Shown here piece after piece: positions 43,149 through 51,639 of a stretch of 64,000 nucleotides of DNA. The first letter of the stretch is position 1; every line of letters begins with the position of its first letter. This DNA is from DASXAI01 sp963728985 (GTDB taxonomy: Bacteria; Actinomycetota; Acidimicrobiia; Acidimicrobiales; Ilumatobacteraceae). The notes under the pieces were generated by a model, which saw only the letters and a program-made list of their open reading frames with translations, was not told where the DNA came from and made no database searches. The DNA is taken from NCBI GenBank assembly GCA_963728985.1, contig CAVSME010000007.1, forward strand, positions 62,001 to 126,000, given 5' to 3'. A program made the translations under genes and the position numbers.

Positions 43149-44207
43149 ATGGCGACGCGACGCCCCCGCTACCGCACCGGGCGGCCCGAGCTGGATCGCC
43201 ACATCGGGGCCCTGCTCGACGAGGCCGGCGTCACCAAGGATCGGGACCTCCTCTACGAGATCCTGGTGAGCTCGATCCTGCTGGCCGGCGACGCCGCCGA
43301 CACCCTCGACCTGAAGATCACCAGCGCCACCCTCCGGGAGATGCGGGAGGCCTTCCGCCTGTTCGCCGCCTACCGCGGCCAGCCCAAGGTCACGATCTTC
43401 GGCTCGGCCCGCGTGCGGCCCGACAGCGCCGAGTACGAGCAGGCGCGCGCCATCGCCGCCGAGCTGGCCGGCCACGGCTGGATGATCGTCACCGGCGCCG
43501 GCCCGGGGATCATGGCCGCGGGGATGGAGGGGGCCGGGCGCGACCAGTCGATCGGCGTCAGCATCCGCCTGCCGTTCGAGCAGGGCGCCAACCCGATCAT
43601 CGCCCACGACGAGAAGCTCGTGTCGATGAAGTACTTCTTCACCCGCAAGCTCATGCTGATCAAGGAATCGGCGGCGTTCCTGTGCCTGCCCGGCGGGTTC
43701 GGCACCCTCGACGAGACGTTCGAGCTCCTCACCCTCACGCAGACGGGCAAGGGCGAGCCGGTGCCGATCGTGCTGCTCGACGTGCCCGGCGGCACGTACT
43801 GGGAGAGCGCCGAGCGGTTCATCGAGGAGCAGCTCGTCAGCCGCGGCCTCGTCGATCGCACCGATCTCGCCCTGTTCCGCGTCACCGACGACGTGGCCAC
43901 CGCCGTGCGCGAGATCACCGGCTTCTACCTCAACTACGACTCGATGCGCTATGTCGGCGATGTCCTCGTGCTGCGGCTGCACTCGGCCCCCAGCGATGCC
44001 CAGATCGACGAGCTGAACGCCCGCTTCGGCCACCTCTGCGCCACCGGCCGCATCGAGCGCACGACGCCGCTCCCCGACGAGGTGGCCGACAACGACAAGC
44101 TCGAACTGCCCCGGGTGCGGCTGGCGTTCGCCAAGCGCTACTACGGCCAGCTGCGCTCGCTGATCGACTCGCTCAACGCGCTCGCGCCGGCCAGCGCGGA
44201 GGTGTGA
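43149..44207 (+). CDS. LOG-family / TIGR00730 Rossmann-fold protein
   Basis: 352 residues. The nucleotide-binding core carries TGAGPGIMAAGMEGAG and the PGGFGTLDETFELL signature (PGGxGTxxE near 177-190) of the lysine-decarboxylase-like LOG family. Proteins with this motif are AMP-type nucleosidases that release cytokinin-like free bases or hydrolyse nucleotides, but the long N- and C-terminal helical extensions here (about 75 and 90 residues) are unlike plant LOG. The enzyme is cytoplasmic. The next gene begins at its stop codon, so they are likely coupled. Confidence 0.85.
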   Translation: MATRRPRYRTGRPELDRHIGALLDEAGVTKDRDLLYEILVSSILLAGDAADTLDLKITSATLREMREAFRLFAAYRGQPKVTIFGSARVRPDSAEYEQARAIAAELAGHGWMIVTGAGPGIMAAGMEGAGRDQSIGVSIRLPFEQGANPIIAHDEKLVSMKYFFTRKLMLIKESAAFLCLPGGFGTLDETFELLTLTQTGKGEPVPIVLLDVPGGTYWESAERFIEEQLVSRGLVDRTDLALFRVTDDVATAVREITGFYLNYDSMRYVGDVLVLRLHSAPSDAQIDELNARFGHLCATGRIERTTPLPDEVADNDKLELPRVRLAFAKRYYGQLRSLIDSLNALAPASAEV

Positions 44208-44245
44208 ACCGGGCCCCGGCTCGGACGGACTACGAAATTGGTCCC

Positions 44246-44524
44246 ATGACCGTGGACATCGACGCATTCAAGACACGCTCGAGACCGGTCTCGCTGGACG
44301 GGATCGACCTCGACGACTTCCGGCGGAGGCCACTCGACGCGGACGCGCTGCGCTGCCTCCAGTACATGCACGACGTCGAGTACCACACCGTCTGCTACCT
44401 GCGCGACATGCTGGTCACGCCCGCCCATCGCGACCCGGAGGTCACCACCTTCCTCACGCTCTGGAACGTGGAGGAGTACTTCCACGGCGAGGCGCTCGGT
44501 GCCGTGCTCGCCGCCCACGACCGC
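44246..44524 (+). CDS. Ferritin-like acyl-ACP desaturase-type protein, N-terminal part (frameshifted)
   Basis: The first 93 codons of a protein interrupted at the CGCG tract 44522-44525. It starts MTVDIDAFKTRSRPVSLDG and has the first EExxH metal-binding helix in NVEEYFHGEALGAVLAAHDR, the pattern of ferritin-like/FA_desaturase_2 enzymes. Adding a CG pair (HDRALGGTERV) continues the protein in the next frame. An alternative GTG start at 44204 overlaps the LOG gene by four bases. Function as an acyl-ACP desaturase is likely but unproven. Confidence 0.75.
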
Positions 44525-44525
44525 G

Positions 44526-45035
44526 CTCGGCGGCACCGAGCGGGTGGAGCGGACCCGCAACGCCCTCGGCTGGGGCGATCGGCTGAGCCCGGTGGCCCAC
44601 GCGCTGGCGTCGGCCGTCGCTGGCGTGTCGTACACCGCGGTGCACATGGCCTGGGGAGCGATCAACGAGTGGACGGCGCAAGCCGCGTACGCCCGACTCT
44701 GCGTCCAGGCCGACCACCCCACGCTGACCGACGTCCTGATGCAGCTCATGCGCCAGGAGGGGCGTCACGCCGACTTCTACGCGCGACAGGCCACGGCCCG
44801 GCTGGCCGGCGACTGGCGGGCCCGCTGGCTCACCCGCACGACGCTGCGCCGGTGGTGGGCGCCCGTGGGCTCCACCCTGCTCCCCCGCACCGAGGTGGCC
44901 TTCGTGGCCCGCTACCTCTTCAGCGGGCCCGACGGTCGGGCCATGACCGAGCGCATCGATCGCCGCCTCGACCGGCTCCCAGGGCAGCGGGGCCTGCACC
45001 TCGTCACCGCGCAGGCCGACCGCCTCGCGTGCTAG
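44526..45035 (+). CDS. Ferritin-like acyl-ACP desaturase-type protein, C-terminal part (frameshifted)
   Basis: The remaining 170 codons. They start LGGTERVERTRNALGW and carry a second metal-binding helix, RQEGRHADFYARQ (ExxH), needed to complete the di-iron site begun in the upstream frame. Helices such as HMAWGAINEWTAQAAYAR fit the four-helix bundle. The two halves together give about 263 residues, similar to other bacterial ferritin-like desaturases. A stem of GGCGCC around GAAGA follows the stop at 45046-45062. Confidence 0.75.
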   Translation, partial: LGGTERVERTRNALGWGDRLSPVAHALASAVAGVSYTAVHMAWGAINEWTAQAAYARLCVQADHPTLTDVLMQLMRQEGRHADFYARQATARLAGDWRARWLTRTTLRRWWAPVGSTLLPRTEVAFVARYLFSGPDGRAMTERIDRRLDRLPGQRGLHLVTAQADRLAC

Positions 45036-45045
45036 CCCGAGCGCC

Positions 45046-45062
45046 GGCGCCGAAGAGGCGCC
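45046..45062. terminator. GGCGCC hairpin between convergent genes
   Basis: GGCGCC and GGCGCC, self-complementary arms, flank GAAGA. It lies eleven bases after the desaturase stop and just before the stop of the small minus-strand gene. A bidirectional terminator is likely; no T-run is present. Confidence 0.6.
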
Positions 45063-45063
45063 G

Positions 45064-45258
45064 CTAGAGATCCGGCTCGCGCAGGACGGCGATCGCCTTC
45101 TCCACCGCCCGGCGGGCCCGCGTGAGGCGCCGCTCGTCCACCGGCAGCTCGCTGCCGCCGGCATCGATCGACTCCCGGAGGCGCACGATGGCGAGGTCGG
45201 CCAGCTCCTCGGCGATGGCCTCCAGCCGGCCCCGGATCTCCTCGAACTCGCCGGCCAT
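45064..45258 (-). CDS. Small helical protein linked to glcF
   Basis: 64 residues: MAGEFEEIRGRLEAIAEEL, then ADLAIVRLRESIDAGGSELPV, and DERRLTRARRAVEKAIAVLRE. The whole is predicted to form two or three charged helices, with no cysteine or transmembrane segment. Its ATG overlaps the glcF stop by one base (TGATG), so it is the last gene of the glycolate-oxidase operon. I cannot name a function. Confidence 0.7.
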   Translation of the reverse strand: MAGEFEEIRGRLEAIAEELADLAIVRLRESIDAGGSELPVDERRLTRARRAVEKAIAVLREPDL

Positions 45259-46397
45259 CAGACGATCGCCTCGGCCACGAGCTCCATGGGATGGCGCACG
45301 GTGACGCCGGCCGCCGCCAGGTGGAGGGCGCAGCCGGGGTTGGCGCTGGCCACCACGCCACCGCCGGCGCGGGCGATGGCCGCCAGCTTGCGCTCGCGCA
45401 CCGCCGCCGCCGTGGCGGGGTGCAGCGCCGAATAGGCACCGCCGGCGCCGCAGCACAACCCCTCGTCGTCCAGTTCGATGAGCGGGGCGTAGCGACCGAG
45501 CACCGTGCGCACGGCCAGGTGGGTGCGCTGGACGTGGCGCAGATGGCACGGGTCCTGGACGATGACCGGGTCCAGCGAGCGCGCCGGCGTCGGCAAGCGC
45601 TCGCTCTCGGCGGCCAGCCACTCGTGGATGTCGCGCACCCGGCCGCTGAACACCGCGGCGGCGTCGGTGCCGAGGAGGTGGCCGTAGTCCTTGAGCTGGG
45701 CCCCGCAGCCGGCCGAGTCGACCAGGATCGGCGCGTCACCGGGCATCGACGCCATCACCCGCTCGGCCAGTACCCGGGCCGCGGGGACCAGCCCGGCGTG
45801 CACGTGGAGGGCGCCGCAGCAGTCGCCGCCGCGACCCGGCAGCGCCACCCCGACGCCCATGGCGGCGAGCACGGCCATGGCCGCCTCGTGGACGTCGCGC
45901 TGCCACGCGTCCATCACGCACCCGGTGAACAGCCAGACGTCCGTGCCGGTCGCCGCCAGCGGCCGCTGCCGCAGGGGCAGGCGCGGGAGGCCGAGGCGCT
46001 TGGGCACCAGCCGTAGCCGCTGCGCCACCGCCAACCCCCGCGACCCGGCCACGAGCAGCCGGTGGTGACCGAGGGCGCGGTAGGCCAGGCGCTGCCACCG
46101 AGGGGTGAAGCGGCGATCGGCGGCGAGGGCGGCGCGGGTGCCCTCCATGAGTCGCCCGAACGGCACCCCCGACGGGCACGCCGTCTCGCAGCCCCGGCAC
46201 TGCACGCACGCGTCCATGAACGACACGAACTGGGCGTCGGGCGGGGCGCCCTCCCACTGGACGGCGCGCATGGCGGCGATGCGGCCTCGTGGCGATGCCG
46301 CCTCCTCCCCCGTCACCCGGTAGGTCGGGCAGTGCGGCAGGCACAGCCCGCAGCTCACGCAAGAGGCCAGTTCGGTGTCGATCAGCTCCAGCGTCAT
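45258..46397 (-). CDS. glcF: Glycolate oxidase iron-sulfur subunit GlcF
   Basis: 379 residues. Two ferredoxin-type 4Fe-4S motifs are seen: CVSCGLCLPHCPTY near 13-26 and CVQCRGCETACPSG near 64-77. Two cysteine-rich CCG domains follow (GRGGDCCGALHVHAG and DDEGLCCGAGGAYSAL). It receives electrons from the GlcD/GlcE flavin subunits and passes them to the quinone pool. It starts eight bases after glcE ends. Motif order and length are standard. Confidence 0.92.
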   Translation of the reverse strand: MTLELIDTELASCVSCGLCLPHCPTYRVTGEEAASPRGRIAAMRAVQWEGAPPDAQFVSFMDACVQCRGCETACPSGVPFGRLMEGTRAALAADRRFTPRWQRLAYRALGHHRLLVAGSRGLAVAQRLRLVPKRLGLPRLPLRQRPLAATGTDVWLFTGCVMDAWQRDVHEAAMAVLAAMGVGVALPGRGGDCCGALHVHAGLVPAARVLAERVMASMPGDAPILVDSAGCGAQLKDYGHLLGTDAAAVFSGRVRDIHEWLAAESERLPTPARSLDPVIVQDPCHLRHVQRTHLAVRTVLGRYAPLIELDDEGLCCGAGGAYSALHPATAAAVRERKLAAIARAGGGVVASANPGCALHLAAAGVTVRHPMELVAEAIV

Positions 46398-46404
46398 GGC
46401 CTGA

Positions 46405-47262
46405 TCACGGTACCGAGCGGCCGGGGTTGAGCCGCCCCGTCGGATCGAACAGCGCCTTCAGGCGGCGGTGCACATCGGCCACCGCAGGATCGACCGCCAC
46501 CGGCGGCGCCGGGCCGTCGAGGTGCACGATGCCGACGCCGATCTCGGCCACGAACCGGCCGGTGAGCCCGCGCAGCTCGCCGGGCGGCAGCGACGCCCGT
46601 CCGCCGGTGGGCAGCGCCGGCGGCCGGTCGACCTCGGGGAGGCCGGCCAGCGCCGCCTGGGTGGCGACATCGTCGGGATGGCCGTCGAGCCCGACCCACG
46701 TGGTGGCGCCGTCCCACAGGATCGCCGTCGGGCGATAGAGCGCCGCCAGCAACGCGAACGGGTCGGCTTCGCCGGCGAACCACCGGGAGACCTCGGGCCG
46801 GGGCCGGGTGCGCAGGATCACGTCGCCGACGAAGGCCAACGTGCCCTGCGACCCCACCAGCACCCGGCACAGATCGAAGCCGCTCACGTTCTTCACCGTG
46901 GGGCCGCCGGCCTTGGCCACCACACCGTCGGCCGTCACCACCCGCGCCTGCAGGAGCATGTCCCGTACCGGCCCGTACCCGAGGCGCCGGATGCTGCTCT
47001 GCCCGACGGCCAGGGCCCCGCCCACCGTGCCCCCGGGCGGGAGGGCGACGAACTGCCCCCGCTCGCCGAGAGCGGCGTCCAGCTCGGCCACCGGCGTGCC
47101 GGCGCCACAGCTCACGGTCATCTCGTCAGGCGCGATCCACTCGATGCCGCTCGGCGCCCGCACCACCGCAGCGTCGGGTACCGGCCCGCCGCGAGACCCG
47201 AGGCCGGTGATGGTGACCGGACCCGTGGTACCGACCGCGGTTGCGAGGTCGCTCAGACCCAT
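46405..47262 (-). CDS. glcE: Glycolate oxidase FAD-binding subunit GlcE
   Basis: 285 residues. The FAD-binding VAO-type fold shows VSCGAGTPVAELDAALGERG near 50-69, PPGGTVGGALAVG near 74-86 and SGFDLCRVLVGSQGTLAFVG near 126-145. It is shorter than many GlcE proteins (about 350 residues) because the C-terminal region is reduced to FDPTGRLNPGR. With GlcD and GlcF it oxidises glycolate to glyoxylate. It overlaps glcD by ten bases. Confidence 0.88.
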   Translation of the reverse strand: MGLSDLATAVGTTGPVTITGLGSRGGPVPDAAVVRAPSGIEWIAPDEMTVSCGAGTPVAELDAALGERGQFVALPPGGTVGGALAVGQSSIRRLGYGPVRDMLLQARVVTADGVVAKAGGPTVKNVSGFDLCRVLVGSQGTLAFVGDVILRTRPRPEVSRWFAGEADPFALLAALYRPTAILWDGATTWVGLDGHPDDVATQAALAGLPEVDRPPALPTGGRASLPPGELRGLTGRFVAEIGVGIVHLDGPAPPVAVDPAVADVHRRLKALFDPTGRLNPGRSVP

Positions 47263-48677
47263 GCGCCGGCGGGCACTGCTTGGACGTCGGCGCAGCGACT
47301 GCCGGCGGGCAGCACCTTGTGCGGGTTGGCCACGCCGTCAGGATCGAAGGCGGCCCGCAAGCGGGCCTGGAGATCGAGGTCGGCCGGGCTGAACAGCAGC
47401 GGCATGAGGTCGCGCTTCTCCAGCCCGATGCCGTGCTCGCCCGACAGGACGCCGCCGGCGGCCACGCTCACCCGCACGATCTCCTCGCCGGCGGCGTGGA
47501 CCCGCTCGAGCACGCCGGGCTCGCGCTTGTCGAACACCAGGAGCGGGTGCAGGTTGCCGTCGCCGGCGTGGAAGACGTTCATCACGATCAGCTCGTGGCG
47601 ATCGGCGATCTCGTAGACCGCCTTCAGCACCTCGCACAGCCGCGAGCGCGGGACCACGGTGTCGTGCAGATAGTAGTTCGGCTTGACGCGGGCGATGGCC
47701 CCGAAGGCGCTCTTGCGCCCTTTCCAGATCAGGGCCCGCTCGGTGTCGTCGGCCGCCACCCGTACGGAGCGGGCGCCGTGGGCGCGACCGATGGCGGTCA
47801 CCCGGTCGACGGCGGCAGCCACGCCGGCGGGGAGGCCGTCCACCTCCACAATGAGCACCGCTGCCGCATCGAGCGGGAAGCCGGCGTGCACGAAGTCCTC
47901 GACGGCACGGGTGATGCGAGCGTCCATCATCTCGATGGCAGCGGGCACGATGCCGGCGGCGATGATGGCCGACACCGTCGCCGCGCCGTCGTCCACCGAC
48001 ATGAAGTCGAGCAGCAGGGTCCGGACGGCGGGCGGGTTGGGCATGAGCCGCACGGCGATGCGGGTGGCGATGCCGAGCATCCCCTCGCCGCCCACGAACG
48101 CGCCCCGCAGGTCGAGACCGGCCGGCTCCGGATCGAGGCCGCCGAGCATCGTGACCGTCCCGTCGGCCAGCACGACCTCGACGGCGAGCACGTGCGTGCT
48201 GGTGACGCCGTACGCCAGGCAATGGGGACCGCCGGCGTTGGTGGAGATGTTGCCGCCGATCGAGCACGACTGCTGGCTCGACGGGTCCGGCGCGAAGTGC
48301 AGCCCGTAGGGCGCCACCGCCTTGGACAGGTCGAGGTTCAAGAGGCCGGGCTCCACCCATGCCACCCGCGCCTCGGTGTCGACCGACAGCACCCGGTTCA
48401 TCTTCGTGGTGACGACCACGACCGGCCCGTCGAGCGGGACGGCCCCGCCGGCCAGCCCCGTGCCCGAACCACGGGCCACGAAGGCCCGGCCGTGGTGGCG
48501 GGCGGCCTGCACGCAGGCCTGCACCTCGGCCGTGCTCGTGGGGAAGCAGACGACTTCGGCCGCCCCCTCGATGTTCGACGCGTCGCGCCGGTACAGGCCG
48601 AGCTCGGTCGAGCCCACGTGCACCCGCGATGGCGCCAGCGCCGCCCGCAGCTCCGCCACCAGCGCGTCCGTGCTCAC
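47253..48677 (-). CDS. glcD: Glycolate oxidase FAD-linked subunit GlcD
   Basis: 474 residues. The FAD-binding half has VVCFPTSTAEVQACVQAARH, ARGSGTGLAGGAVPLDG near 69-85 and SCSIGGNISTNAGGPHCLAYG near 136-156. The C-terminal cap carries VMNVFHAGDGNLHPLLVFD near 375 and SGEHGIGLEKRDLMPL near 420, both typical of GlcD and D-lactate dehydrogenases. It is the substrate-oxidising subunit. The GTG start at 48677 is near the methyltransferase stop, so the operon continues upstream. Confidence 0.92.
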   Translation of the reverse strand: MSTDALVAELRAALAPSRVHVGSTELGLYRRDASNIEGAAEVVCFPTSTAEVQACVQAARHHGRAFVARGSGTGLAGGAVPLDGPVVVVTTKMNRVLSVDTEARVAWVEPGLLNLDLSKAVAPYGLHFAPDPSSQQSCSIGGNISTNAGGPHCLAYGVTSTHVLAVEVVLADGTVTMLGGLDPEPAGLDLRGAFVGGEGMLGIATRIAVRLMPNPPAVRTLLLDFMSVDDGAATVSAIIAAGIVPAAIEMMDARITRAVEDFVHAGFPLDAAAVLIVEVDGLPAGVAAAVDRVTAIGRAHGARSVRVAADDTERALIWKGRKSAFGAIARVKPNYYLHDTVVPRSRLCEVLKAVYEIADRHELIVMNVFHAGDGNLHPLLVFDKREPGVLERVHAAGEEIVRVSVAAGGVLSGEHGIGLEKRDLMPLLFSPADLDLQARLRAAFDPDGVANPHKVLPAGSRCADVQAVPAGAWV

Positions 48678-48678
48678 G

Positions 48679-49827
48679 TCAGCCACGGTAGACCCGTCCC
48701 AGCCGTTTCCACGTGGTCTCCACCCCCGGCACCCGGCGCACGCCCGCTTGCAGGCCCGGCGGCGTCCGGCGGGCGGCCGCCCGCACCAGCGACAGCGCCG
48801 CCCGCCGGCACGCCTCCCCCGGCGCCAGCGGGCGGTTGCGCTCGCTGGCGATGGCGTCGGCCACCGCCGTCGGCGGGTAGTACCGGCCCCCTGCGGTTGC
48901 GGCCCGCGCCTCCCGCTCGTCCTCGTCGGCCGACCAGCGGTCGAGGGCGTCGGCACCAGGCACCGGGCCGGGCCGGGCGATGACGTAGGCGAACAGCGTC
49001 CGCTCCGGAGCAGCGTCGGTGTAGGCGGCATCGCGGTCGAGGATCTGCATGACCCAGGGCGCCGTCTCGCTCCACGGGCGGTCGAGCACGGCGGGGTTGT
49101 GGGTCAGCAGGAGGTAGGCGATGCCCCCGCCCAGTGCGACCTGATGCTGCACGGTGAAATAGCGCTGCATCACTTCGAGCACGAGCTCGGAGTGCACGGC
49201 CTCGGTGGGATCGCCGACCAGCATCTCGTCGAGGAGCGGGTAGTGCATCGGCGAGCGCAGCTCGGCCGGCAGCGTGACGTTCACGCGGTGCGCCGCTTCC
49301 CACATGTCGCCCGGGTACTGGTTGCGATGCGGGCCCACGTAATCCCACGACACGAACACCCCGTCGGGCCGGAGCAGTCCGGCCAGCGCCCGCATCACCC
49401 GGTCGATGTGCGAGATGTGGTGGGCGGCGGCGTGGTTGACGACGAGGTCGTAGCCGTCTTCGGGGAACGCCGCGGCGTTGACGTCGACGCGGTAGTAGCG
49501 CAGCGGCCGGTCTCCCGCCGCACGCCTCGCCTCGTCGAGGAGGTCGTCGGCGATGTCGATCCCGACCGCCTCGGCCACCACGCCGCGATCGGTCATCGAG
49601 CGTTCCACCCACCCGTTGCCGCAGTTGAGCACGAGGGCCTTGGCGAACGGGCGGCCGTGCCAGCGGGCGAGGTGCCCGATCCAGTCGAGGAGCGGCTCGC
49701 CCGTGGCCCGCTGCTGCACGTGTTGGTTCACGGCGTCGAGCTCGTTCCAGTACCGGTCGCGGTAGTACGGCGCGCTCGACGGCGGGACGGCGCCTCCTGA
49801 CGTCGGCGCGGTCAACGGGCGCGCCAC
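48679..49827 (-). CDS. Class I SAM-dependent methyltransferase
   Basis: About 382 residues. The SAM-binding strand is ALVLNCGNGWVERSM near 55-70 with VGIDIADDLLDEAR after it, and DLVVNHAAAHHISH gives motif-post regions. A long C-terminal helical region (about 140 residues) follows the domain. A GTG at 49827 and a TTG at 49815 are possible starts; either overlaps the stop of the upstream methyltransferase gene. The substrate is unknown. It is followed two bases later by glcD. Confidence 0.78.
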   Translation of the reverse strand: MARPLTAPTSGGAVPPSSAPYYRDRYWNELDAVNQHVQQRATGEPLLDWIGHLARWHGRPFAKALVLNCGNGWVERSMTDRGVVAEAVGIDIADDLLDEARRAAGDRPLRYYRVDVNAAAFPEDGYDLVVNHAAAHHISHIDRVMRALAGLLRPDGVFVSWDYVGPHRNQYPGDMWEAAHRVNVTLPAELRSPMHYPLLDEMLVGDPTEAVHSELVLEVMQRYFTVQHQVALGGGIAYLLLTHNPAVLDRPWSETAPWVMQILDRDAAYTDAAPERTLFAYVIARPGPVPGADALDRWSADEDEREARAATAGGRYYPPTAVADAIASERNRPLAPGEACRRAALSLVRAAARRTPPGLQAGVRRVPGVETTWKRLGRVYRG

Positions 49828-50810
49828 CGGCGGGTGGGTGGGCCGCCGGGCGCCACGCACTCGAAGATCACGAACTGGTAGCTGTGCCAGAGCCCGAGGC
49901 GCTCGGCGTGGGGCTGGTCGAGCACGCGCTCGACGCCCGCGGCGCCGGCGGCCGCCACCATGGCGGGCACGTCCCAGCCCGAGTCGCGCCCGTCGAGCGG
50001 GGTGGCGTCGCCGGTGCGCACGGCGTCGGCCAGCGGCGCGGTGACCAGCACCGTGGTGGCCAGCCCGTGGCGTCGCAGCCGGTCGGCGAGATCGAAGCCG
50101 AAGCGCCAGAACACCTTGGTGTCGTCCTCGTGGAACTCCGGCTCGCTCGGGGCGACGGTGGTGCCCTCCTGCACGGGTACCTGGAGGTACATGCGCCCGC
50201 CGGGCGCCAGCGTGCGGGCGATGCCGGCGAGCGCCCGATCGGTGTCGGGGACGTGCTCCAGCACGTGGGCGCTCAGCAACACGTCGACCGAACGGGGCCG
50301 GAGCCGGATGTCCTGGAGGTCGAGGCGCACCGCGGCGCGGTGGGACGACTGGTCGTAGTCCGTCGCTGTGTAGCGGAACCATCGCGCCATGGCGACGCGG
50401 TAGGCGTCGGCGAGGCGGGGGCTGGTCTCGGTGACGCGCAGGCGCGGCGACGGTGGCGTGCGGCTGATGAAGCAGAAGAACGAGAACCGATCGCGGGCAC
50501 TGCTCTGGCAGCACGGGCAGATCTGGTCCTCCACGTGACGGTCGCCGACGAACGCGTCACCCTCCCAGCAGCAGACGTTGCAGTAGGCGCCGTCGCCCGG
50601 CGGGATCGCTCGCCAGGGCGACCGCGGGAACCGGACGGCGCGCGGGGGCGGCGCCGTGGGGCTCGGACCATGGCGCAGGAACGTCACCTGCTCGAGCCAC
50701 AGCGACGGCGTGCGCAGCACGCGCAGCCCGTGGCGGGTGCGGCGCCCGAGTCGGCCGAGCGTGGACTCTGGCGTGGCCGACATCACGCGCGACGGTAGCG
50801 GCGCGCTCAT
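49812..50810 (-). CDS. Methyltransferase with N-terminal zinc-binding cysteines
   Basis: 332 residues. An N-terminal region contains two cysteine clusters, YCNVCCWEGDAF and ICPCCQSSARDRF, near 75-105, a likely zinc ribbon. A Class I SAM methyltransferase domain follows, with SVDVLLSAHVLEHVPDTDRA near 175 and GGRMYLQVPVQEGTTV. The ATG at 50810 is the start; an ATG nine codons later is possible. The two adjacent methyltransferases resemble surface- or cell-wall-polymer modifying pairs, but no glycosyltransferases are here. Confidence 0.78.
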   Translation of the reverse strand: MSAPLPSRVMSATPESTLGRLGRRTRHGLRVLRTPSLWLEQVTFLRHGPSPTAPPPRAVRFPRSPWRAIPPGDGAYCNVCCWEGDAFVGDRHVEDQICPCCQSSARDRFSFFCFISRTPPSPRLRVTETSPRLADAYRVAMARWFRYTATDYDQSSHRAAVRLDLQDIRLRPRSVDVLLSAHVLEHVPDTDRALAGIARTLAPGGRMYLQVPVQEGTTVAPSEPEFHEDDTKVFWRFGFDLADRLRRHGLATTVLVTAPLADAVRTGDATPLDGRDSGWDVPAMVAAAGAAGVERVLDQPHAERLGLWHSYQFVIFECVAPGGPPTRRWRAR

Positions 50811-50822
50811 AGAGTCGGAGCC

Positions 50823-51554
50823 ATGGCTCCACCGGATCCCGAGGACCTCCACGAGTACGTGAGCTTCGAGGATCCCGACGAGGACCGCACGTGGGTCTTC
50901 GACGTCACGTTCTTCCTCTCCGATTGGATGTGCATCTTCGGGCAAGGGTGCCAGGGCGTCCTCACCGGACCCGCCCCCGAGCTCGTCCAGGGCTGCTGCA
51001 GCTACGGCGCCCACTTCATCGACGCCGACGACGAGGCCACCGTGGAGGTCGCCGCCGCCCGGCTCACGAAGGAGCAGTGGCAGTTCCGCAGCAAGGGGCG
51101 CAAGGGGGGCACCATCGTCACGCAAGACGACGGCACCCGCATCACCCGCCTGGTCGACGGCGCCTGCATCTTCCTCAACCGCCCCGGCTTCCCCGCCGGT
51201 CCCGGCTGCGCGCTGCACCAGGCCGCCCTCACCGAAGGCGAGCGGCCGATGGACTGGAAGCCCGACGTGTGCTGGCAGCTGCCGTTGCGGTTGCAGGAGC
51301 ACACGGACGACCACGGTCACGTGACGAGCACGCTGCGGGAGTGGAAGCGGCGCGACTGGGGCGAGGGCGGCTTCGAGTTCCACTGGTGGTGCACCGACGC
51401 GCCGGATGCCTTCGTCGGGCGTGAGCCGGTGTACGTGTCGATGCGCGACGAGATCGTGGAGCTGACCGGGGAGCCCGTCTACGCCATGCTGGTAGCGCAG
51501 CTGGCCCAGCGGGGCCGGCGGGCCGTCCTGCCCCACCCCGCCGTCCGGCGCTAG
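50823..51554 (+). CDS. Cysteine-rich conserved protein of unknown function
   Basis: 243 residues with a notable cysteine set: MCIFGQGCQGVLTG near 36-49, VQGCCSYGAHF near 56-66, GACIFLNRPGF near 118-128, PGCALHQAA near 134, and WWCTDAPD near 193. The C-x3-C ... CC ... C pattern suggests a metal or Fe-S site resembling, but not the same as, the YkgJ type. No signal peptide is seen. It is divergent from the methyltransferase by twelve bases, and its TAG stop lies inside the MITE-like inverted repeat. Function unknown. Confidence 0.7.
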   Translation: MAPPDPEDLHEYVSFEDPDEDRTWVFDVTFFLSDWMCIFGQGCQGVLTGPAPELVQGCCSYGAHFIDADDEATVEVAAARLTKEQWQFRSKGRKGGTIVTQDDGTRITRLVDGACIFLNRPGFPAGPGCALHQAALTEGERPMDWKPDVCWQLPLRLQEHTDDHGHVTSTLREWKRRDWGEGGFEFHWWCTDAPDAFVGREPVYVSMRDEIVELTGEPVYAMLVAQLAQRGRRAVLPHPAVRR

Positions 51555-51639
51555 GAGGGTTCTGAAGTATCCCGGTCGGCGGCGCCGGTCACGCCACCGT
51601 ACATGGACCGCCGAGGTCCACACTTCAGAACCTTCCTAG
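51551..51639. mobile_element. 89-bp MITE-like element with 18-bp inverted repeats
   Basis: Left arm CTAGGAGGGTTCTGAAGT (51551-51568) and right arm ACTTCAGAACCTTCCTAG (51622-51639) are complementary at 17 of 18 positions. An inner hairpin TGGACC/GGTCCA lies at 51604-51620. The ends give TIRs like GGAAGGTTCTGAA with flanking CTAG, a YTAR-type target as produced by IS5-family transposases. Both convergent genes take their TAG stop from the CTAG ends. No transposase is encoded, so it would be a non-autonomous element; a plain terminator is the alternative. Confidence 0.55.

Noticed and set aside
42830..45067. A 745-codon open frame across the zinc-ribbon and LOG genes
   Set aside because: It is a GC-driven shadow in most of its length; only the 44246-44524 part is coding, as the first half of the ferritin-like gene.
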